A stretch of DNA of 64,000 bases from Salinarimonas rosea DSM 21201 (lineage in GTDB: Bacteria > Pseudomonadota > Alphaproteobacteria > Rhizobiales > Beijerinckiaceae), in NCBI RefSeq assembly GCF_000429045.1, contig NZ_AUBC01000018.1, forward strand, positions 62,001-126,000, read 5' to 3'. Below the pieces are notes generated by a model, which saw only the letters and a list, made by a program, of their open reading frames with translations, was not told where the DNA came from and ran no database searches. Positions 57,648 through 64,000 of this stretch are shown piece after piece. Both the position numbers and the translations under genes were made by a program. How positions within the stretch are numbered: the stretch's first letter is position 1; the number at the start of each line of letters is the position of its first letter.

Positions 57648-58661
57648 TCACGCCTGCGAGGCGCGCACGAGGCGCGCGAGCGCGGCCTTGGCCGCGCCGG
57701 TGTCGACGGCGTCGGCCGCCTTGGCGACGCCCTCGGCGAGATCGGCGGCCGCGCCCGCGACCACGAGCGAGGCGCCCGCGTTGAGCACCGCGATGTCGCG
57801 ATAGGCCGTCTTCTCGCCCTCCAGCACGGCGCGCAGGGCCGCCGCGTTGTGGGCGGGGTCGCCGCCCTTCAGCGATTGCGGCTCGGCGCGCGCGAGGCCG
57901 ACGTCGCGCGGGTCGATCTGGAAGGTGCGGATCTCGCCGCCCTCGAGCGCCACGACCTCGCTCGGTCCGGTGGTGGTGAGCTCGTCGAGCCCGTCGGAGC
58001 CGTGCACGACCCAGACCCGCTCGGAGCCGAGCGCCCGCAGCGTCTCGGCGAGCGGGCGCATCCAGGCGCGGGAGAAGACGCCGAGCAATTGCCGCTTCAC
58101 GCCGGCGGGGTTCGACAGCGGACCCAGCAGGTTGAAGATCGTGCGGGTGCCGAGCTCGACGCGGAAGGGCGCGACGTGGCGCATGGAGGCGTGGTGGGCC
58201 TGCGCGAACATGAAGCACAGGTTCGCCTCGGCGAGGCAGCGGGCGAGGCCCTTCGGGTCGAGGCCGAGCGTCACGTCGAGCGCCGAGAGCACGTCCGCCG
58301 CGCCGGACTTCGAGGACGCGGCGCGGTTGCCGTGCTTGGCCACCGGCACGCCGCAGCCCGCCACGATGAAGGCGGCGAGCGTCGAGATGTTCCAGGAGCC
58401 GGAATGGTCGCCGCCGGTGCCGACGATGTCGATGGCGTTCGCCGGCGCCTCGACCTTGAGCATCTTGGCGCGCATGGCCGAGGCCGCGCCGACGATCTCG
58501 TCGAGCGCCTCGCCCCGGACGCGCAGCGCCATCAGGAAGGCGCCGGCCTGGGCCGGGGTCACCTCGCCCGAGAGCAGCGAGTCGAAGGCGGCGCGGGCCT
58601 CCTCCTGGGAGAGGGCGGCGCCGGTCGCGACCTTGGCGAGATAGGGCTTGAACGCATCCAT
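57648..58661 (-). CDS. trpD: Anthranilate phosphoribosyltransferase
   Basis: This 337-residue enzyme transfers the phosphoribosyl group to anthranilate. The PRPP loop is [17 protein letters not shown] near residue 79. [21 protein letters not shown] and [14 protein letters not shown] are family signatures. It heads the leftward trpD-trpC-moaC-moeA run. The trpG gene, often just upstream in related bacteria, is replaced here by comEC. Confidence 0.96.
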   Translation of the reverse strand: MDAFKPYLAKVATGAALSQEEARAAFDSLLSGEVTPAQAGAFLMALRVRGEALDEIVGAASAMRAKMLKVEAPANAIDIVGTGGDHSGSWNISTLAAFIVAGCGVPVAKHGNRAASSKSGAADVLSALDVTLGLDPKGLARCLAEANLCFMFAQAHHASMRHVAPFRVELGTRTIFNLLGPLSNPAGVKRQLLGVFSRAWMRPLAETLRALGSERVWVVHGSDGLDELTTTGPSEVVALEGGEIRTFQIDPRDVGLARAEPQSLKGGDPAHNAAALRAVLEGEKTAYRDIAVLNAGASLVVAGAAADLAEGVAKAADAVDTGAAKAALARLVRASQA

Positions 58662-58742
58662 GATCGACCTGCGGCATGCTCGGGCGGGTCGCTCTCTCTA
58701 GCAAGGCGGGGCGGACGGGGGAAGCCTCGCGGCGCGCCCGTG

Positions 58743-60932
58743 TCATTCCCGCAGGAGCCACGGCCGCGTCTCGGGTGCGCGCCGGACGGTGTCGACCGCC
58801 ACCTCCCCGTCGCGGAAGCGCAGCGTGGCGGCCCCCGTCACGGCCAGGCGGGCGCGGTCGAGGACGTGCGGCGCCGCGCACCAGCCGGGCGCGGTGAGCC
58901 GGGAGACGACGATCGCCGCCCGGGCGCAGTCCTCCGCGAAGGCGCCGGGCTCGCGCACCAGCGCCACCGCGCCGAGGCCGGGGAGCGGCGCGACGCAGCC
59001 GAGCGGGTCGCAGGCGACGCCGGCGGCGAGGCCGGGATCGTCGGGCGCGCGGGGGTCGCCGTCCGCCCGGAGCCATTGCGTCAGCACGAAGTCGCCGGGC
59101 TCGCCCAGGACGACGAGCCGCCCGTCCGCCGCGCGCAGGGCGAGGCCGCGGCCGTCGCGGTCGACGTAGAGGTCGGGCCGGTCCGGATCCGCCGCGGCGA
59201 GCATCCCGGCGGCGGCGAGCGGGACGGCGAGGAGGCGCAGGCGCGAGACGCAGATCGTGGCGACGAGCAGCGCCGCCACGAGGAGCGCCAGCGCGGGCAC
59301 GCCGAACGCCGGCACGACGACCCGCGCGCCGGGAAGCCCCGCCACCCATTCGGAGAAGGCGATCACCTGCGCCACGCCGGCCCCCATCGCCAGCCAGGCG
59401 AGCGTGTCGAGGCCGAGCGGCGCGAGCGCCGTGCCCAGCACCGCGGCAGGCATCACGAGGACGGTGACGAGCGGCAGCGCCAGCACGTTGCCGAGGATGC
59501 CGTAGGGGTTCGCCACCTGGAAGTGGAAGGCGGCGAAGGGCCCCGTCGCGGCGGTGGCGATGAGCGTCGTGACGACGATGCCCGCGAGGCCGTTCCTCAC
59601 GCCGCGCAGCACCCGCCCGATCCGCCCCGGAGGCGGCGCGGGCCGGCGCGGGCGCGCGGCCTGCCATTCCGCCCCCGCGATCAGGCCCGCCACCGCCGAG
59701 AACGACATCTGGAACGAGGGCCCGACCAGCGCCTCCGGCTCGCGGACGAGCACGATCAGCGCGGCGAGCGCGAGGTTGCGCATGGACAGCGCCGTGCGGT
59801 CTAGGAGCACGGCGCCGAACACGATCGTCGTCATGATCAGCGCCCGCTCGGTCGCCACCGCCGCGCCGGAGAACACGCAGTAGAGCGCGCCCGCCAGGAT
59901 CGCCGCCGCCGCCGCGATCTTCTTGATCGGCCACGAGAGCGCCAGCGCCGGCACCGCGGCGAGGAGCGCGCGCAGACCGAAGAAGACGGTGCCGGCCGCG
60001 AGCACCATGTGCAGGCCGGAGATCGAGACGATGTGGTAGACGCCGGCCGCGCGCAGCACCTCGTTCGTCTCCTCCGTGATCAGCCCGCGCTTGCCGGTGA
60101 CGAGCGCCGCCGCGACGGCGCCCGGCTGGCCGCCGACGGTCTGCGCGATGCGGGCGGTGACGGCATTGCGCAGCGCGTCGAGCCGTGCGGCGAGAACGAG
60201 GCCGAGCCCGGGCGGGCGCGGCGGCGGCAGGACCCGGGGCGCGCCGACGACGCCGCCCACGGCGCCGATGCCGGCGAACCAGGCGCTCTTGGCGAAGTCG
60301 TAGCCGCCCGGGCGCACCGCCTCCGGCGGCGGCAGCAGCCGCACGCGCGCCTCGATCCAGTCGCCGGGGGCGAGCGCACTTTCGACCCCGCCGCGCAGGG
60401 TCACGCGCGCGCGGAAGAGTCCCGCGAAGCGCCCCTCGCCCGCGACGGGCAGGTCGTGCGCCTCGATACGCAGCACGAGCCGCTGGCCGCCCGCCCGGTC
60501 CTCCAGGCTCTCGACGAACCCCGCCACCATTCCGCCGGCGGGCGCGACGAGGACCGGCGCCGCGACCGCCGCCTGCCGATGCACCGCCGCGGCGAAGCCG
60601 GCCGCGAGGAAGGCGACGCCCGCGAGAACGAGTCCCCCCGCGAGCGATCGCGATCGCAGCCGCAGCGCGCCGATGGCCGCGGCGAGCGCCGTCGCCGCGG
60701 CCAGGAGGAGCCCGGTGCGGCTCGCGCCGGCCTGTGTCTGGAAGAAGGCGAGGATGCCGACCCCGAACAGCACCGCGCCCCAGGGCAGGAGCCGCCGACG
60801 CTCGAGCTCGAGCAGCGCCGCCGCGGCGAGGCGCGCCCGCAGCGGCACCAGTCGCCAGCGCCGCCAGGCGCCGAGGATCCGCGCCGGCACATCGGTCGCG
60901 AGGCGTCCCGCCCCGATCCGGCCCGCGATCAT
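58743..60932 (-). CDS. comEC: ComEC/Rec2 family competence protein
   Basis: This 729-residue inner-membrane protein is a candidate channel for single-stranded DNA uptake. An N-terminal helix pair and a DUF4131 OB-like part come first. The competence domain carries [17 protein letters not shown] near residue 305 and several helices follow. The C-terminal soluble region shows no HxHxDH metal motif, so the nuclease-like domain is degenerate, as in other alphaproteobacteria. It lies 81 bp upstream of trpD on the same strand. No other competence genes are near. Confidence 0.9.
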   Translation of the reverse strand: MIAGRIGAGRLATDVPARILGAWRRWRLVPLRARLAAAALLELERRRLLPWGAVLFGVGILAFFQTQAGASRTGLLLAAATALAAAIGALRLRSRSLAGGLVLAGVAFLAAGFAAAVHRQAAVAAPVLVAPAGGMVAGFVESLEDRAGGQRLVLRIEAHDLPVAGEGRFAGLFRARVTLRGGVESALAPGDWIEARVRLLPPPEAVRPGGYDFAKSAWFAGIGAVGGVVGAPRVLPPPRPPGLGLVLAARLDALRNAVTARIAQTVGGQPGAVAAALVTGKRGLITEETNEVLRAAGVYHIVSISGLHMVLAAGTVFFGLRALLAAVPALALSWPIKKIAAAAAILAGALYCVFSGAAVATERALIMTTIVFGAVLLDRTALSMRNLALAALIVLVREPEALVGPSFQMSFSAVAGLIAGAEWQAARPRRPAPPPGRIGRVLRGVRNGLAGIVVTTLIATAATGPFAAFHFQVANPYGILGNVLALPLVTVLVMPAAVLGTALAPLGLDTLAWLAMGAGVAQVIAFSEWVAGLPGARVVVPAFGVPALALLVAALLVATICVSRLRLLAVPLAAAGMLAAADPDRPDLYVDRDGRGLALRAADGRLVVLGEPGDFVLTQWLRADGDPRAPDDPGLAAGVACDPLGCVAPLPGLGAVALVREPGAFAEDCARAAIVVSRLTAPGWCAAPHVLDRARLAVTGAATLRFRDGEVAVDTVRRAPETRPWLLRE

Positions 60933-61061
60933 GCACCCCCGCCGCGCCAGCGATACCCGCGCGGCAGACTAGCGCGGCAGCTGCGGCGAGGCGCCTCGGT
61001 GGACGCACTTATGGAGCGATGCGCGAGATCGCCCGCAACACTACCGCGTCGTGCACCACGC

Positions 61062-62594
61062 TCAGCCTGTGGCGAACAGGTCGCCGCCGCCCTCCTGCGG
61101 CTCCTCCCAGGCGGCGGGGTCCCCCGCCTTGGTCTCGATGCCGAGGTCGGGGAGCGCCACGATGCGGTGGCCGCGCATGTCGGCGCGGGTCACCACGTGG
61201 CCGCGGCTCTCCATGTACTGCACGAGCCGCCGCGCGCGCCCCGGCGAGCGCGAGCCGCAGGCGCGGGCGATCTCGCCGTCCGGCGGGCACGGCGCGCCCT
61301 CGAAGGCGGCGCGGGCCAGCAGCAGGTAGACGCCCTGGATATCCTCCGGCAGGTCGGTGGCGGCGGCCTCGGCGCGTGCCCACGCGTCCTCCGGGATCGC
61401 CCCGGCCTCGACGCCGGCGCGCGCCACCGACAGGCGCTTCTTGAAGGCGGCGAGCGTCAGCGCGTCCCCCGGCACCCGCTTGATACGCATGCGCACGAGC
61501 AGGTCCTGGTAGAGCACCGCCACCGAGCGGAAGGCGGCGTCCGGATCGGAGAGCAGGTCGCGCACGATCTCGTCGATCATCGCGTCGCGCTCCTCGGCGG
61601 CGAGCGCCACCTCCTCGGGGCTCGGCGGCGCGGCGGCCGCGGGGCGCGAGCGCACCAGTTCGGCCAGGATGTCGTTGGTGGACGGCGGCGGCGGAGGCGC
61701 CGGCCGACGCTCGGCGCGCAGGCGCGCGGGCTCCGGCGCGAGCGGCGCGAGGATGAGGTCGCGCGCGTCCTCCGCCGGCGTCTCCGGCATGGGCAGCAGC
61801 TTCGGGCTGGTCGAGCGCGCCTGCGTCTCCACCTCGCCGATGCGCACGGGCACGGGGCGGCGCGACAGCGCAGGGCCGAGCGCCACGAAATGCCCGCGCT
61901 GGAGATCGCGGAAGCTCTCCGCCTGCCGCCGGTCCATGCCGAGCAGGTCGGCGGCCCGGGCCATGTCGATGTCGAGGAAGGTGCGGCCCATCAGGAAGTT
62001 CGAGGCCTCGGCCGCGACGTTCTTGGCGAGCTTGGCGAGGCGCTGCGTGGCGATGACGCCGGCGAGCCCGCGCTTGCGGCCGCGGCACATCAGGTTCGTC
62101 ATCGCGCCGAGCGAGACCTTGCGTGCCTCGTCGGAGACCTCGCCCGCCGCCATCGGCGCGAAGAGCTGCGCCTCGTCGACGACGACGAGCATCGGGTACC
62201 AATGGTCCCGCTCGGCGTCGAAGAGGCCGCCGAGGAAGGCGGCGGCCGCACGCATCTGCTGCTCGGCGTCGAGTCCCTCGAGGCTGACGACGACGGAGAC
62301 GCGGTGCTGGCGCACCCGCGCGGCGACGCGCACGAGATCCTGCTCGGACCGGTCCGCCTCGACGACCACGTGGCCGTACCGCTCGGCCAGCGTGACGAAG
62401 TCGCCTTCCGGGTCGATGACGCATTGCTGCACCCAGGGAGCGCTCTGCTCGAGCAGCCGGCGCAGCAGGTGCGACTTGCCGGAGCCGGAATTGCCCTGCA
62501 CCAGCAGGCGCGTGGCGAGGAGCTCCTCCAGGTCGACGAGCATGCGCCCGCCGCCGGGCGACGCGTTCTCGCCGATGTCGATCGCCACCGTCAT
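61062..62594 (-). CDS. HerA-like ATPase (DUF87 / helicase HerA central domain)
   Basis: This cytoplasmic P-loop ATPase has about 510 residues. Walker A is LVQGNSGSGKSHLLRRLLE near residue 33. Walker B is MLVVVDEAQLFAP. GRKRGLAGVIATQRLAKLAKNV and NFLMGRTFLDIDM follow, as in HerA/FtsK-type translocases. A Pro-rich linker leads to a C-terminal region with a winged-helix look (GSRSPGRARRLVQYMESRGHV). The usual partner nuclease NurA is not adjacent. It diverges from the 57-residue HTH gene. A DNA-processing role is inferred from family only. Confidence 0.85.
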   Translation of the reverse strand: MTVAIDIGENASPGGGRMLVDLEELLATRLLVQGNSGSGKSHLLRRLLEQSAPWVQQCVIDPEGDFVTLAERYGHVVVEADRSEQDLVRVAARVRQHRVSVVVSLEGLDAEQQMRAAAAFLGGLFDAERDHWYPMLVVVDEAQLFAPMAAGEVSDEARKVSLGAMTNLMCRGRKRGLAGVIATQRLAKLAKNVAAEASNFLMGRTFLDIDMARAADLLGMDRRQAESFRDLQRGHFVALGPALSRRPVPVRIGEVETQARSTSPKLLPMPETPAEDARDLILAPLAPEPARLRAERRPAPPPPPSTNDILAELVRSRPAAAAPPSPEEVALAAEERDAMIDEIVRDLLSDPDAAFRSVAVLYQDLLVRMRIKRVPGDALTLAAFKKRLSVARAGVEAGAIPEDAWARAEAAATDLPEDIQGVYLLLARAAFEGAPCPPDGEIARACGSRSPGRARRLVQYMESRGHVVTRADMRGHRIVALPDLGIETKAGDPAAWEEPQEGGGDLFATG

Positions 62595-62801
62595 GTCGCC
62601 GCCTCTCGCGCCTCCCCGCGCTCTTCGAGGGTGTCTCGCAGCGTCCTTCCGCGGTCGCACTCGATAGCACGGGCGCGGCACGACGCGAGCCCCCGCATCC
62701 GGACCCTCCACAGCTTGCGACGATCCGAGCGGGAACCCATCCTCTGGCCTCCACCGTTCGACCGGAGCGAACCGGACCACACGCGACCCGAGGAGGCGAC
62801 G

Positions 62802-62975
62802 ATGAGCGACGTCGACAACGAGCGTCCCTGGACGTACGAGCAGGTGCAGGAGCTGATCGCGCTGGCGCGCGAGAACGTTCCCGCCTCGGTGATCAGCATG
62901 AAGACCAAGCGGTCGCAGGCGTCGGTGCACGCCAAGCTCTCCGAGCTGGGTCTTTCCGTCCCGCCGGAGGCGTGA
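62802..62975 (+). CDS. 57-residue helix-turn-helix protein, GcrA-like
   Basis: This tiny protein is well supported by AGGAGG eight bases before the ATG at 62802. Most of it (WTYEQVQELIALARENVPAS, then a short helix-turn-helix to KLSELGLS) has the spacing of the N-terminal DNA-binding part of the cell-cycle regulator GcrA. In GcrA a WT-E-V-L start also leads to a closing K-x-L-GLS. It lacks GcrA's C-terminal sigma-70-binding part. It may be a DNA-binding mini-protein; the resemblance is by eye. Confidence 0.7.
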   Translation: MSDVDNERPWTYEQVQELIALARENVPASVISMKTKRSQASVHAKLSELGLSVPPEA

Positions 62976-63124
62976 ACGCGGCCAGGCCCGCCCCGCGACG
63001 GCGCGCCGCGGCGCGTCGCCGCGGGCACCCCAACCGGAGGTAGACGGCGCGGCTACGGTCTTGCGCCGCGAACGCGGCCGCGTTACGAGAAGCGGCCCTG
63101 AGGTGAGCGGATCGGGATCGCGAG

Positions 63125-63463
63125 ATGACCTACGTCGTCACGGAAAACTGCATCAAGTGCAAGTATATGGATTGCGTCGAGGTCTGCCCGGTGGACTGCT
63201 TCTACGAGGGTGAGAACATGCTCGTCATCCATCCCGACGAGTGCATCGACTGCGGCGTCTGCGAGCCGGAATGTCCCGCCGAGGCGATCAAGCCCGATAC
63301 CGAGCCGGGTCTCGAGCAATGGCTCAAGATCAACGCCGACCTCTCGAAGTCTTGGCCCAACATCACCCAGAAGAAGGACGCCCCCGGCGACGCCAAGGAA
63401 TACGACGGCATGGCGGGGAAGTACGAGAAGTTCTTCTCGTCCGAGCCGGGCGAAGGCGACTGA
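63125..63463 (+). CDS. fdxA: Seven-iron ferredoxin
   Basis: This 112-residue FdxA-type ferredoxin carries one 3Fe-4S and one 4Fe-4S cluster. [20 protein letters not shown] holds the first cysteine set, and [17 protein letters not shown] the second. The C-terminal extension ([19 protein letters not shown]) is typical of the family. It is an electron carrier and might serve reductases such as that at 24062, although it lies 39 kb away. It sits upstream of carD, as in many rhizobia. Confidence 0.95.
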   Translation: MTYVVTENCIKCKYMDCVEVCPVDCFYEGENMLVIHPDECIDCGVCEPECPAEAIKPDTEPGLEQWLKINADLSKSWPNITQKKDAPGDAKEYDGMAGKYEKFFSSEPGEGD

Positions 63464-63869
63464 CGTAGCGTCAAGGTCGAAGCGTGCTCTCCTGTGCCGC
63501 GATCGCGCCGCGACCGTCGGCCGGTTGCGGTGCAACCTGTCCATTCATTGCGATTTTCTTTGATTTATCAGCCGGCTCGTGGTAGGTAACAGTCCTGCCG
63601 CTTGACGCGCCCCGCGCGCTGCAACCTCGCACGTGAAGCCATAAGCAGAACATGAGATCAGCTCACGCACCCCTCGCTCGGGTCCATCCTCGACGCGTCC
63701 CGGCGAGCTCGAGAGGGCGCATCCCGTCACCGGCCGAATCTTGAAGGGGACGCCGTCGGAACCCGTGAGGGTCCCGCGGAGTCAAGTCTTTTCGACCGTC
63801 GGACCCCTTTCCGGCGGCGCTGTCTGTGTCGCGGTCCCTCCGCGGCGCGCAACAGGGAGCCTCCAACGC
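63464..63869. other. Intergenic region between fdxA and carD
   Basis: These 406 bases show no supported gene. An AT-richer patch (GATTTTCTTTGATTTATC near 63551) and a TTGACG at 63602 could be promoter parts for carD, but no convincing -10 element is paired with it. Confidence 0.5.
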
Positions 63870-64000
63870 ATGACGACCCCCAAGAAGACTGGGAAGCCTC
63901 TGGGTTTCAAGGCGGGCGAAGCGATCGTCTACCCGGCGCACGGCGTCGGCCAGATCACCGCGGTCGAGGAGCAGGAGATCGCCGGGTTCAAGCTGGAGCT
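63870..64000 (+). CDS. carD: CarD family transcriptional regulator (start only)
   Basis: The first 43 codons are visible before the window ends. KPLGFKAGEAIVYPAHGVGQITAVEEQ and EIAGFKLEL are the N-terminal RNA-polymerase-interacting Tudor-like domain of CarD/CdnL. These proteins stabilise open promoter complexes, including at rRNA genes. GGGAGCC lies about 8 bases before the ATG. The DNA-binding C-terminal domain is outside the window. Confidence 0.92.
   Translation, partial: MTTPKKTGKPLGFKAGEAIVYPAHGVGQITAVEEQEIAGFKLE

Noticed and set aside
56839-61008. A 1,389-codon open frame on the minus strand
   Set aside because: Only the trpC part at its end is a recognisable protein. The remainder lies across trpD and comEC in another frame.

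Overview
The window is high-GC DNA, and its gene families are those of an alphaproteobacterium of the order Hyphomicrobiales (Rhizobiales). Pointers are Omp2-type porins, a MucR regulator, a lexA gene with a GTTC-N7-GTTC box, cobS/cobT beside bolA and a J-domain gene, a DUF1476 ATPase-inhibitor protein, and the trpD-trpC-moaC-moeA order. I cannot place the genus. No rRNA, tRNA or CRISPR array was seen.

Layout. 0-10 kb: a leftward operon for an amidase and an oligopeptide-type ABC importer, divergent from a rightward M81 metallopeptidase and M20 amidohydrolase pair; a flavodoxin-fold reductase follows. 10.4-16.4 kb: urtABCDE, a urea-type ABC importer with a good sigma-54 promoter and no urease beside it. 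17.4-30.6 kb: a catabolic island with an enamidase-like amidohydrolase, two DUF1185 proteins, a ferredoxin-NADP reductase, a molybdenum hydroxylase (FAD subunit plus a fused 2Fe-2S/Mo subunit), a 6-hydroxynicotinate reductase, a UPF0280 (ApbE-like) protein, a TRAP carboxylate importer and a MarR regulator. Together they look like a reductive route for nicotinate or a similar N-heterocyclic carboxylate.

30.6-38.1 kb: a lone tyrosine recombinase beside an AT-richer non-coding stretch, then two Omp2-type porin genes facing away from each other around folD and mucR. One porin is complete. The other has an intact mature domain but no signal peptide. The two share a perfect 124-bp inverted repeat that begins at the signal-peptidase site. 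Recombination across it would swap which mature porin is joined to the only visible promoter and signal peptide. I regard this as the most notable structure in the window.

38.4-64 kb: mostly housekeeping. ruvB, ybgC and tolQRAB are present (pal is not in its usual place), then purC, bolA, a J-domain gene, cobST, a phytase-type esterase-like protein, a class C beta-lactamase fold hydrolase and a BenE-type transporter. A leftward block follows: lexA, moeA, moaC, trpC, trpD, comEC and a HerA-like ATPase. A 57-residue GcrA-like HTH protein, fdxA and the start of carD close the window. Many genes overlap by 4 bp (ATGA, GTGA or TTGA), showing tight translational coupling.
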